DNA of 22,737 bases from positions 1 through 22,737 of the forward strand of contig CAYLZN010000060.1 of NCBI GenBank assembly GCA_964387935.1, in the 5' to 3' direction. Positions 14,187 to 22,129 of this stretch are shown piece by piece. Position 1 is the stretch's first letter. The number at the start of each line of letters is the position of its first letter. The DNA comes from CAYLZN01 sp964387935 (lineage in GTDB: Bacteria; Acidobacteriota; Vicinamibacteria; Vicinamibacterales; JAFNAJ01). Under the pieces are notes generated by a model. The model saw only the letters and a program-made list of their open reading frames with translations, had not been told where the DNA came from and searched no databases. Both the position numbers and the translations under genes were made by a program.

Positions 14187-15161
14187 GTGAACGATCCCTC
14201 TCGCGGCATCCCCCGCCGTGACATCCTCCTGCGCTGGGCCCCTGCCGCCGTGGCCGCCTTCGCGATGGCCGGCACCGGGTCCCTGCTCGCCGGTCGCGAA
14301 GGGCGTCATCGCCCCCCCGAGAGCGGCGTGCCGCGGGGTCCCACCGACTGGCGGGTCGATCCCACCGCACGAGGCCGGCTGGTCGTCGCCAGCGGCGGCC
14401 AGCCCGCGGGGAATCTCGAGCGCTGTCTCCGCGCGCTCGGCGGCATCGAGCGCTTCGTCAAGCGCGGCGAGCGGGTCGTCATCAAGCCGAACTGCGCGTG
14501 GGACCGCACGCCGGCGCAGGGTGCCAACACCGACCCGGACCTCGTGGCGGCGCTCGTGCGGATGTGTCTCGCTGCGGGCGCCGCGCGCGTGGTCGTTGCC
14601 GACAGCACGTGCCACGACCCGGATCGGTCATTCGAGCGCTCGGGCATCACGCGGGCGGTGCGCGAGGCGGGCGGCACGATCGCGCACCAGGGATCGGTGG
14701 CTGTCGTGCGAGTCGATCTGGGCGGCACGCAACTCGGCACCTGGGAGGTGCTGCGGCCGATCGCGGAGGCAGACCGCCTGATCAACGTGCCGATCGTGAA
14801 GCACCACGGGCTGGCGCGCGCCACGGTGGGCATGAAGAACTGGATCGGCGCGCTCACGGGACCGCGGGCCGCGCTGCATCAACGCCTCGACCAGGTCACG
14901 GCGGAACTCGGCGCCGCGTTCCGCCCCACGCTCACCGTGGTGGATGCCACGCGCGTGATGATCAGCGGGGGACCGACCGGCGGCTCGCTGTCGTCTGTCC
15001 GCACGCTGAACCAGCTCGCGGTGGCGACCGACCCGGTGGCCGCCGATGCGTGGGGCGCCTCGCGGCTCGATCTGGGGGCCTCCGACCTTCCGTATCTGGG
15101 CATCGCGACCCGCCTCGGGCTCGGCGCGGTCGAGTGGACGTCGATGGTCGAGCAGGCGTAG
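14187..15161 (+). CDS. DUF362 domain protein with Tat-type N-terminus
   Basis: A 324-residue protein. The N-terminus GIPRRDILLRWAPAAVAAFAMAG is a twin-arginine-type signal or anchor. The DUF362 domain covers about 65-320, with family motifs VVIKPNCAWD (near 97), the NTDPDLVAALVRM segment, a VVVADS strand and the KHHG-x-ARATVGMKNWIGA block near 210-225. DUF362 proteins often carry or accompany ferredoxin domains, and this one has no Cys cluster of its own, so the adjoining polyferredoxin probably supplies electrons or clusters. Start: GTG 14187 with AGGAGG at 14174-14179, seven bases upstream. GATAAT at 14125-14130 is a possible -10 box. It is the first gene of a plus-strand cluster; the next gene begins three bases after its stop. 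Confidence 0.85.
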   Translation: MNDPSRGIPRRDILLRWAPAAVAAFAMAGTGSLLAGREGRHRPPESGVPRGPTDWRVDPTARGRLVVASGGQPAGNLERCLRALGGIERFVKRGERVVIKPNCAWDRTPAQGANTDPDLVAALVRMCLAAGAARVVVADSTCHDPDRSFERSGITRAVREAGGTIAHQGSVAVVRVDLGGTQLGTWEVLRPIAEADRLINVPIVKHHGLARATVGMKNWIGALTGPRAALHQRLDQVTAELGAAFRPTLTVVDATRVMISGGPTGGSLSSVRTLNQLAVATDPVAADAWGASRLDLGASDLPYLGIATRLGLGAVEWTSMVEQA

Positions 15162-15164
15162 GTC

Positions 15165-16679
15165 ATGGCGCAGGCCACTCCCCGCCGACGTGCCGTGGCA
15201 GCCCGGCACGTGCGACTGGCTTCGCAGGCGTTCTTTCTGGCCGCCTTCGTGGCGCTCGTCGTCGGTCTGGCCACCACGCGACTTCGAGGCGAGGTCGCAT
15301 CGGTGCTGGTGGTCCTCGACCCGCTCACCGCCCTCGGGTCGATGGTCGCGGACTGGACGCTGCCTCGCTGGAGCGGGATCGGACTCGTCGTGCTGGGCGC
15401 CACGGCCTTTCTCGGGCGGTTCTTCTGCGGCTGGATCTGCCCGCTGGGGACGCTGCAGCAGTTCGTGTCGTGGACGGCCGGCCCGCAGCGTCGCAAGGCC
15501 ATCGAGAGCAATCGCTACCGCCGCTGGTTCGCCCTCAAGTACGTCGTCTTTGCGGTGTTCGCGGTGTGGGCGGTGCTCGGCGCCAATCACTTCGGCTGGC
15601 TCGACCCGCTGGTACTGCTGCACCGCGCGGTCGCGGCCGGTCTGCGCCCGCTCTGGCTCGGCGTCGCATCGCCCGGCGGGTGGGCCTCGTTCCTGCTGCT
15701 CGCGGCCATCCTGCTCTCGTCGGCGTGGATGCCGCGCCTGTTCTGCCGCGCGTTGTGCCCCGCCGGGGCGCTCATGGGGCTCGTGGCACGCCTGGCGCCG
15801 GTGCGAATTCATCGCGCCGCCGATGGCTGCAACGACTGCAAGCGGTGCCTGTTCGCCTGCCAGGGCGCCGACGAGCCGCTGGGGCAGCATCGCGTGTCGG
15901 AGTGTCACGTCTGCCTCAACTGCCTCGACTCGTGCGACCGCGACAGCCTGTTCTACGGCCGCCTGCCGGCGTCGGTGCCGTTCACGTCTCCGCCGCTCGA
16001 CGTCTCGCGGCGCCGGTTCGTGACCACCACCGTGGGGGCCCTGGCCGTGGGACCCGCGTTCCGCGCCTCGGGATCGGGACTGCAGGCGCGAGCGCACGAC
16101 GCCATCCGGCCGCCGGGCGCGCTCGCCGAAGAGGCGTTCCTGGCCCGATGCGTGACCTGCGGTGCGTGCATGGCCGCGTGCCCGACGGGGGTGATTCGCT
16201 CGGACGTCGGGCGCACCGGCCTCGAGGGGCTCTTCTCGCCCATCCTCGACATGCGCCGCGGCTGGTGCGAGCCCTCGTGCACACGATGCATGGAGGTCTG
16301 CCCCACCGGCGCGCTGCGGGTCGTCGAGGCCGCGGCGAAGCAGGCCATCGGTGGCCCTGCCCGCGAGCGGATCGGCACGGCGTTCCTCGTGCGCGGTCGC
16401 TGTCTCCCGTGGGCCATGGGTACGCCTTGCATCGTCTGTGAGGAGATGTGCCCGACGTCGCCCAAGGCGGTGTGGCTCGAGCCCGTCGAGCATCGCGCGC
16501 GCGACGGGACCACTGTGGTCCTGCAGCGCCCGTGGGTGGATCCGGCGCTGTGCACCGGCTGCGGATTGTGCGAGAACCGGTGTCCGGTGGGCGCTGACGC
16601 CGCCATTCGCGTGTCGAGCGTCGGCGAGTCGAGGGACCCTCGGAATCGCCTGCTGCAGCAGCGGGCGCCGGCGGGATAG
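15165..16679 (+). CDS. NapH-like polyferredoxin fused to a periplasmic multi-ferredoxin module
   Basis: A 504-residue membrane electron-transfer protein. The N-terminal half is NapH/CcoG-like: hydrophobic helices at about 18-38, 70-86, 122-145 and 172-192, with the two diagnostic motifs FCGWICP (Cys88, Cys92) and FCRALCP (Cys194, Cys198). Two 4Fe-4S motifs follow (Cys222/225/228/232 and 247/250/253/257). Then comes an internal twin-arginine segment SRRRFVTTTVG (281-291) with a hydrophobic run, and four more cluster motifs: Cys329/332/335/339, Cys368/372/375/379, Cys413/422/425/429 and Cys463/466/469/473. The second half therefore resembles NapG attached to NapH. NapH and NapG normally pass quinol electrons to periplasmic reductases; here no nap genes occur and the partner is the DUF362 protein. 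The start is three bases after the DUF362 stop. Confidence 0.9.
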   Translation: MAQATPRRRAVAARHVRLASQAFFLAAFVALVVGLATTRLRGEVASVLVVLDPLTALGSMVADWTLPRWSGIGLVVLGATAFLGRFFCGWICPLGTLQQFVSWTAGPQRRKAIESNRYRRWFALKYVVFAVFAVWAVLGANHFGWLDPLVLLHRAVAAGLRPLWLGVASPGGWASFLLLAAILLSSAWMPRLFCRALCPAGALMGLVARLAPVRIHRAADGCNDCKRCLFACQGADEPLGQHRVSECHVCLNCLDSCDRDSLFYGRLPASVPFTSPPLDVSRRRFVTTTVGALAVGPAFRASGSGLQARAHDAIRPPGALAEEAFLARCVTCGACMAACPTGVIRSDVGRTGLEGLFSPILDMRRGWCEPSCTRCMEVCPTGALRVVEAAAKQAIGGPARERIGTAFLVRGRCLPWAMGTPCIVCEEMCPTSPKAVWLEPVEHRARDGTTVVLQRPWVDPALCTGCGLCENRCPVGADAAIRVSSVGESRDPRNRLLQQRAPAG

Positions 16680-16683
16680 CGTC

Positions 16684-17358
16684 ATGCAGGACCCGAAGGA
16701 CCATGCCGGCTTCCTCGCGCGTCACGACTACCCGGTGGCGCCGATGGCCCAGATCACGGACGCGCAGCGGTCCCTGCTGACGCGATACGGCCACTGGCTG
16801 TCGGCCCTGGCCGACGGCACCATCGAACCCGCCACCGCCGAACAGCAGCATTTCGTCCGCGCCGTCCGTGGCGAGGTGGCCCCGCAGTCCGCGTTCGAGA
16901 TCGCCTGGGTCGAGCATCACCGCGCGCTCCGCGCGCCGGCGCAGGAGGCAGACCTGGCCGCCGCGCTCGCACAGGTCGAGGCGGCCCGCCTGGCGGTCGC
17001 TGCTGCCACCGACCACTACGAGACGCGACGCGCGGAGATCCTCCATCGGGTCCAGGACGAGCTCGATGCGCTCGAGGTCGAGTTCACGGCCCGCGTCGAG
17101 CCCCTGCGTCAGGAGAGCGGGCGCGCCGAGCAGGCGGCCCGGGCCGCCGTGCTCGCGTACGGGGCGTCGTTCCGGCACGGCCGCGTCCAGGCGATCTACG
17201 CGAGGGGTCGTGTCACTTGGGACACCAAGGGCCTCACGCAGTACCTGGAATCGCATCCGGAGGTGGCCCGGTATCGACGGATCGGGCAGCCCTCGGTCAG
17301 CTTCCGGTTGCGCCCGCAGGACCCGCCAGCCCCCCGGGGTCCAGATTTCGAGGAGTGA
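16684..17358 (+). CDS. DUF413 (MaoP-like) N-terminal domain with coiled coil
   Basis: A 224-residue soluble protein. Residues 27-80 match the DUF413 pattern: LLTRYGHWLSALADGTIEPA then EQQHFVRAVRGEVAP and a closing W-x-EH. This domain occurs in the gammaproteobacterial protein MaoP. Residues about 83-158 form a long charged helix, probably a coiled coil (EADLAAALAQVEAARLAVAA and onward). The C-terminal 50 residues (ASFRHGRVQAIYARGRVTWD, then SHPEVARYRRIGQPSVSFRL) form a small beta-rich motif of unknown role. No signal peptide is present. ATG 16684 lies four bases after the polyferredoxin stop and the next gene begins four bases after its own stop, so it is embedded in the cluster. Function unknown. 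Confidence 0.72.
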   Translation: MQDPKDHAGFLARHDYPVAPMAQITDAQRSLLTRYGHWLSALADGTIEPATAEQQHFVRAVRGEVAPQSAFEIAWVEHHRALRAPAQEADLAAALAQVEAARLAVAAATDHYETRRAEILHRVQDELDALEVEFTARVEPLRQESGRAEQAARAAVLAYGASFRHGRVQAIYARGRVTWDTKGLTQYLESHPEVARYRRIGQPSVSFRLRPQDPPAPRGPDFEE

Positions 17359-17362
17359 TCCG

Positions 17363-20300
17363 GTGTCGCACCGTCTCTTTCACCCTGCTGTCGTCCTCGT
17401 CGTCGCCCTGGCCTCGATCGGTCCGTGGCCCGCCGATGCCCAGTACTTCGGCCGCAACAAGGTGCAGTATCGGGACTTCGAGTTCCAGGTCGTCTCGACC
17501 GAGCACTTCGACATCTACTACTACCCCGAGCAGCAGGAGCTGGTCGGCCACGTCGCCCGCATGGCGGAGCGGTGGCATTCGCGCCTCGCGAAGGTCTTCA
17601 GCGGGGGTCTGTCGGGTCGGCAACCGCTCATCCTCTACGCGAGCAGCGCCGACTTCCGACAGACCAACGCGCTCTCGGGAGAGATCGGGGAAGGGACGGG
17701 CGGCGTCACCGAGGGGCTCCGGCGCCGGATCATCATGCCGTCGGCGGGCTCGCTGGCCGAGATCGACCACGTGCTCGGCCATGAACTCGTGCACGCCTTC
17801 CAGTACGACTCCAGCGGACGCGGGGGTGCCGGTCCGGCATTCCTGCGGATGCCGCTCTGGATGGTCGAAGGCCTGGCCGAGTACCTCTCCATCGGCGGCG
17901 TCGACGTGCAGACGGCCATGTGGCTGAGGGACGCCGTGGCGGGCAACGAGCTGCCCACCATCCGCGATCTCGACAACCCCAGGTTCTTCCCCTATCGCTT
18001 CGGGCACGCGTTCTGGGCCTACGTCGCCGGTCGCTGGGGAGACGACATGGTGATGTCGCTCTTCGACGCGGCGATGAAGACCAGCCCGGAGGACGCGATA
18101 CGAGGCGTGCTCGGCCTCGAGCCGAAGCAGTTCGCCGAGGAATGGCACGAGGCGATCCGCAAGGCCTACGCCGGGTTCCTCGAGGCCACCGATCCCGCGT
18201 CCGCGTTCGGGCGTGTGGTCATCGACCGCGCACGGGGCGGCGGCACCCTGAACATCGCCCCTGCCCTGTCGCCCGACGGCACCCGCGTCGTCTACCTGTC
18301 GGAACGCGACCTCTTCGCCGTCGACCTGTTCGTCGCCGACGTGCAGACGGGCAAGGTACTCCGCAAGCTGTCCTCGACCGCCACCAGCCCCCACTTCGAC
18401 AGCCTGCAGTTCATCGAATCGGCCGGCAGCTGGGCCCCGGACGGCCGGCAGTTCGCCCAGAACGCGGTCGTCCGCGGCCAGGGCGCGCTCGTCCTGTTCG
18501 ACACCGAGACCGGCAGGCGCGTCCGGGAGATCGTGTTCGACGAGTTCTCCGAGATCCGGAATCCCGTCTTCTCGCCGGACGGCCGCCGCGTCGCGTTCGC
18601 GGCGCTGCAGGGTGGACTGCTCAACCTGTGGGTGTACGACCTCCAGTCGGGCGCGAAGATCCAGCTCACGAGCGACGCGTTCGCCGACCTGCAGCCCGCG
18701 TCCTCGCCCGACGGCGGGCGGCTGGCCTTCGTCACCGACCGGTTCTCCACCAGGCTCGACACGCTCGCCTTCGGTAATTACCGGATTGCGATCTACGACT
18801 TCGCGGACGGGAGCGTTCGCGAAGTGCCGGGCTACGAAGGCGCCCTGCACAGCAACCCGCAATGGCAGCCCGACGGCAAGGGCCTGTTCTTCGTGTCGAA
18901 CGTCAACGGCGCCCCGAACGTCCACCGCGTGGATCTCGCGAACGGCGACCTGTTCCAGGTGACCAACGTGAAGACGGGCGTGGCGGGCATCACGCCGCTC
19001 AGCCCGTCGATCTCGGTCGCGCAGCGCTCGGGGCAGCTCGCCTTCGCCGCGCGCCAGGACGGCGAGTACGCCATCTACGTGGCCGACGATCCAAGGGTAC
19101 TGGCCGGCGCGCCGCCGCGCGACCGCGTGTTCGCCACGAGCGCCGCCGCGCTGCCTCCCCGCCAGGCCCCGACCGGCCAGGTGGATCGACTGCGGTCCGA
19201 CCCCGTGGCCGGGCTGCCCACGCCCGACCTGCCGGCGCCGCAGCCGTACCGATCGCGCCTCGGCCTCGAGTTCGTGGGACAACCGACGGTGGGCGTGGGC
19301 GTCAACCAGTTCGGCGCCTACGTCGGGGGCAGCACGTCGCTCTACTTCAGCGACATGCTGGGCAACCAGACGCTCGGGGCCACCGTGCAGATCAACGGTC
19401 GCCTCCAGGACATCGCCGGACTCGTTCAGTACACGAACCTGACCGATCGCTTCGACTGGGGGGTCGGCTTCAGTCAGTTTCCCTACATCACCGCGGGCGC
19501 CTTCAGCCGCTACGGCGACGTCATCGAGGGGACTCCGGTGATCGTGGACGAGTATCTGCTGGAGCGGCAGACCAATACGGGCGTGTACGGCGTGGGGGCG
19601 CTGCCCTTCAACCGCGCGCAGCGGCTGGAGGTGCAGGCCGGCTACCGGCGCGTCGGTTTCGGCCTCGAACGCCGGCGGGAGTTCTACCTGCCGGACGGCA
19701 CCTTCCTCGGCGAGGATGTGGAGGATCTCGACGACCCCGCCGACGCGCTGCACCTGTTCGCCCCAAGCGCGGCCCTCGTGCACGACACGTCGATCTTCGG
19801 GCTGACCAGCCCCCTCACCGGAAGCCGGGCACGCGTCGAGGTCTCGCCCAACGTCGGCACCATCTCGTACACGGCGATGCTCGCTGACGCGCGCGCGTAT
19901 TTCATGCCGGTCCGTCCCCTGACGTTCGCGTTTCGCGGCATGCACGTCGGCCGCTACGGCGCAGGCGCCGAGGACGAGCGCTTCCGGTCCATCTTCATCG
20001 GCTACCCCAACCTGGTGCGGGGCTACTACGACGTCGAGGCGGAGAACTGTGCACTCCAGCCACGGGAGGAGGACTGCGCGTCGTACAGCAGCCTCTTCGG
20101 CAGCCGGGTCATCGTCGCCAACGCCGAGGTCAGGGCGCCGCTGTTCGGGCTCTTCCGGGGCCGCCTGGACTACGGCCCGCTGCCAATCGAGATTGCCTTC
20201 TTCGCCGACGCCGGCATTGCCTGGACGAGCCGGGACAAGGCCACGTTCCTGGACGGGACCCGCGACTGGGTCCGCAGCGCCGGCGTGTCGTTGCGCTTCA

Positions 20301-20401
20301 ACGTGTTCGGCTTCATGGTCGTGGAGACCGCCTACACGAGGCCGTTCGACCGGTTGAGCAACCAGTGGGTGTGGAGCTGGGGCTTCACGCCCGGATTCTG
20401 A
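17363..20401 (+). CDS. Outer-membrane protein: HExxH metallopeptidase, TolB-like propeller and beta-barrel
   Basis: A 1012-residue exported protein in three parts. After a signal peptide (residues 1-27, ending ADAQ) comes a peptidase MA-like domain with the zinc motif HELVH at 140-144 and the downstream Glu169 in WMVEGLAEY, the gluzincin arrangement. Residues about 280-580 are a TolB/PD40-type beta-propeller with repeated SPDG(x)R motifs (303, 404, 448, 503 and others). From about 630 to the end is a BamA/surface-antigen-like barrel ending in the aromatic F-x-P-G-F. The three parts together suggest an outer-membrane protease or receptor of a type found in Acidobacteria and Gemmatimonadetes. 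GTG 17363 was chosen because AGGAG (17351-17355) sits seven bases before it and the signal peptide starts there; the frame is open far upstream. Its stop is three bases from the galactokinase stop. Confidence 0.88.
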   Translation: MSHRLFHPAVVLVVALASIGPWPADAQYFGRNKVQYRDFEFQVVSTEHFDIYYYPEQQELVGHVARMAERWHSRLAKVFSGGLSGRQPLILYASSADFRQTNALSGEIGEGTGGVTEGLRRRIIMPSAGSLAEIDHVLGHELVHAFQYDSSGRGGAGPAFLRMPLWMVEGLAEYLSIGGVDVQTAMWLRDAVAGNELPTIRDLDNPRFFPYRFGHAFWAYVAGRWGDDMVMSLFDAAMKTSPEDAIRGVLGLEPKQFAEEWHEAIRKAYAGFLEATDPASAFGRVVIDRARGGGTLNIAPALSPDGTRVVYLSERDLFAVDLFVADVQTGKVLRKLSSTATSPHFDSLQFIESAGSWAPDGRQFAQNAVVRGQGALVLFDTETGRRVREIVFDEFSEIRNPVFSPDGRRVAFAALQGGLLNLWVYDLQSGAKIQLTSDAFADLQPASSPDGGRLAFVTDRFSTRLDTLAFGNYRIAIYDFADGSVREVPGYEGALHSNPQWQPDGKGLFFVSNVNGAPNVHRVDLANGDLFQVTNVKTGVAGITPLSPSISVAQRSGQLAFAARQDGEYAIYVADDPRVLAGAPPRDRVFATSAAALPPRQAPTGQVDRLRSDPVAGLPTPDLPAPQPYRSRLGLEFVGQPTVGVGVNQFGAYVGGSTSLYFSDMLGNQTLGATVQINGRLQDIAGLVQYTNLTDRFDWGVGFSQFPYITAGAFSRYGDVIEGTPVIVDEYLLERQTNTGVYGVGALPFNRAQRLEVQAGYRRVGFGLERRREFYLPDGTFLGEDVEDLDDPADALHLFAPSAALVHDTSIFGLTSPLTGSRARVEVSPNVGTISYTAMLADARAYFMPVRPLTFAFRGMHVGRYGAGAEDERFRSIFIGYPNLVRGYYDVEAENCALQPREEDCASYSSLFGSRVIVANAEVRAPLFGLFRGRLDYGPLPIEIAFFADAGIAWTSRDKATFLDGTRDWVRSAGVSLRFNVFGFMVVETAYTRPFDRLSNQWVWSWGFTPGF

Positions 20402-20404
20402 GGG

Positions 20405-21568
20405 TCAGCGCGTCGCAGGGTCGACCAGGCTGGCGCCTGCCGACGCGCGACAGGGGAAGATCGCCGGCGCAAGCGCAGTCGCACCGGCATAGGCCGCGCT
20501 CACCGCCTCGGCAAAGGCCGTCACCGCGTCCTGGAGTACGAGCGCGATGGCGCAGCCGCCGAAACCTGCGCCCGTCATCCGCGCGCCCACGCACCCCGGC
20601 TGCTGACGGGCGATCGTCACGATGGCGTCGAGGGCGGGGCTCGACACCTCGAAATCGTCCCGCAGGCTCACGTGGCTGGCGTCGAGGACTTGTCCCAACT
20701 GCTGCACGTCGCCCGCCCGTGCGAGCGCGGACGCCCGGAGCGTGCGCGCGTTCTCGCCAACCACGTGCCTGGCGCGGCGGAACACGTCGGAAGGCAGCGA
20801 CGCGCGCGCAGCGATCAGCCGCGTGTCGTCCACGTCACGCAGGGCCGGCACACCGAGCGCGCGAGCCGCGGCCTCGCACTGCCGGCGACGCTCGTTGTAG
20901 GCGGAATCCACGAGGCCACGCCGCGTCCCGGTGTCCAGCACCACGGGCGTGACGTCGGGCGGCAGCGGCACGGGCGTCGTCTCGAGCGACCGGCAGTCGA
21001 TGAGCAGCGCGTGTCCCTCGACGGCGGCCGCGGAGATGAGCTGGTCCATGATGCCGCAGCTCACGCCGACCCAGGCGTTCTCGGCGCGCTGGGCCAGGAC
21101 GGCCATGCCGCTGGCGTCCCAGGGCACGTCCGACACTGCAGCACAGGCCCGCGCCGTGGCGAGTTCGATGGCCGCAGAGGACGAAAGCCCCGCGGCCACG
21201 GGCACGTCGCTGCCGAGCACGCCGTCCCAGCCCCGCACCGGCAGGCCCGCCTCGCGCAGCGACCACGCCATCCCCTTCACGTAGTCGCTCCAGTTAGTGC
21301 CCGCGCCCGTCACCGCGAGGGCCTGCAGGTCGAATTCGACGGTCTCGTCGTAGCTGAGGGCATGCACCCGGATGCGCGCGTCGGCTCGCAGCCGGCACGC
21401 GAGCCACGCCGCGCGGTCGATCGCCAGGGGCAGCACGAAGCCGTCGTTGTAGTCGGTGTGCTCCCCAATCAGGTTGACGCGGCCCGGCGCCCGCGCCAGG
21501 AGCGTGGGCGAGGCGCCGAACTCGCGCTGAAAACGTCCGATGACGAGGGCGGGCAGAGGGTCACGCAT
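20405..21568 (-). CDS. galK: Galactokinase
   Basis: A 387-residue GHMP kinase that phosphorylates galactose to galactose 1-phosphate in the Leloir pathway. The galactokinase signature GRVNLIGEHTDYNDG lies at 29-43, the ATP-binding loop GLSSSAA at 127-133, the catalytic Asp175 in CGIMDQ, and the third GHMP motif in GARMTGAGFGGCAI near the C-terminus. Length matches the family (about 380-390). No other Leloir gene is nearby, so it stands alone. ATG 21568 gives the normal N-terminus; there is no Shine-Dalgarno sequence, but a TAGAAT box lies 11 bases upstream. Confidence 0.96.
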   Translation of the reverse strand: MRDPLPALVIGRFQREFGASPTLLARAPGRVNLIGEHTDYNDGFVLPLAIDRAAWLACRLRADARIRVHALSYDETVEFDLQALAVTGAGTNWSDYVKGMAWSLREAGLPVRGWDGVLGSDVPVAAGLSSSAAIELATARACAAVSDVPWDASGMAVLAQRAENAWVGVSCGIMDQLISAAAVEGHALLIDCRSLETTPVPLPPDVTPVVLDTGTRRGLVDSAYNERRRQCEAAARALGVPALRDVDDTRLIAARASLPSDVFRRARHVVGENARTLRASALARAGDVQQLGQVLDASHVSLRDDFEVSSPALDAIVTIARQQPGCVGARMTGAGFGGCAIALVLQDAVTAFAEAVSAAYAGATALAPAIFPCRASAGASLVDPATR

Positions 21569-21579
21569 GCTGGCGCCTC

Positions 21580-21585
21580 ATTCTA
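21580..21585 (-). promoter_or_regulatory. TAGAAT -10 box of galK
   Basis: On the minus strand TAGAAT ends 11 bases before ATG 21568, so the mRNA would have a leader of about five bases. It is embedded in the palindrome TTCTAGAA, and no -35 hexamer is evident. Confidence 0.45.
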
Positions 21586-21605
21586 GAATCAGCCGTTGCT
21601 GCTCC

Positions 21606-21630
21606 CGGCCAGGAAATCGTTACCTGGCCG
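21606..21630. promoter_or_regulatory. Perfect 8-bp inverted repeat upstream of galK
   Basis: CGGCCAGG (21606-21613) and CCTGGCCG (21623-21630) are separated by nine bases of AT-richer sequence. The site sits 20 bases upstream of the galK -10 box and between two divergent genes, so it could be a repressor or activator operator, or a hairpin in a leader transcript. Confidence 0.45.
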
Positions 21631-21768
21631 CCACGCGTCAGGAGTAGCATCTGCCTCACCGTGCGCGAGGGTTCCCGCGGCGTGGACAATCAGGTCCCGC
21701 CTCGGGCGGCCACCCCCGGGGCCCAGGAGCGGTGCCACCGGGACCGTCCACGTCAAGGAGGCTACACG

Positions 21769-22017
21769 ATGAACTGGATCATCACGCTCGTGATCGGCGG
21801 CATCATCGGCTGGCTGGCCAGCATGGTCATGAAGACCAATGCGCAGATGGGCCTCGTGGCCAACGTGATCGTGGGCATCGTGGGGTCGATCCTCGGGTTC
21901 TGGATCGCCGGCATGCTCGGCATCGGGGCGGGCAATGCCGTGATGGCCTACCTCATCGCCATCCTGGGCGCGGCGCTGCTGATCTTCGTCCTGAAGGCCC
22001 TGGGGATCTTCAAGTAG
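21769..22017 (+). CDS. GlsB/YeaQ/YmgE-family small membrane protein
   Basis: An 82-residue membrane protein with three hydrophobic segments (3-20, 29-50, 58-78), GGIIGWLAS near the start and the Gly-rich GIVGSILGFWIAG segment, typical of the transglycosylase-associated / GlsB stress-response family. Family members are induced by envelope or general stress; the mechanism is not known. AGGAG lies eight bases before ATG 21769, an optimal site. It is followed by a strong hairpin. Confidence 0.93.
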   Translation: MNWIITLVIGGIIGWLASMVMKTNAQMGLVANVIVGIVGSILGFWIAGMLGIGAGNAVMAYLIAILGAALLIFVLKALGIFK

Positions 22018-22027
22018 GCGCACGGCC

Positions 22028-22058
22028 ACCTGACCCCGGCGCAGCCCCGGGGTCAGGT
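22028..22058 (+). terminator. Strong hairpin after the GlsB-family gene
   Basis: ACCTGACCCCGG (22028-22039) pairs perfectly with CCGGGGTCAGGT (22047-22058) over a 7-base loop, ten bases past the stop codon. A T-tract is absent, so it may be a terminator of the L-shaped kind or an mRNA-stabilising stem. Confidence 0.65.
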
Positions 22059-22093
22059 CAGGCGTCCTGCGACCCGCCTCTGCGGCCCAGCCC

Positions 22094-22123
22094 TTGACGC
22101 ACGCCGCGCGAACGCGCAGAGTC
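22094..22123 (+). promoter_or_regulatory. Candidate promoter of the terminal secreted-protein gene
   Basis: TTGACG (22094-22099, five of six to the -35 consensus) and CAGAGT (22118-22123) are 18 bases apart. Transcription would start near 22130, the first base of ATG 22130, and no Shine-Dalgarno sequence precedes that ATG. Confidence 0.4.
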
Positions 22124-22129
22124 GTGGGG

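Noticed and set aside
14628..16685. Long minus-strand open frame opposite the DUF362 and polyferredoxin genes
   Set aside because: The product is Arg/His/Ala-rich with no recognisable domain; the plus-strand genes have clear cysteine motifs.
17297..19945. Long open frame on the minus strand opposite the outer-membrane protein gene
   Set aside because: It is a GC-rich shadow frame with low-complexity Arg/Val/Gly-rich product and no motif; the plus-strand frame has a signal peptide, HExxH and barrel features.
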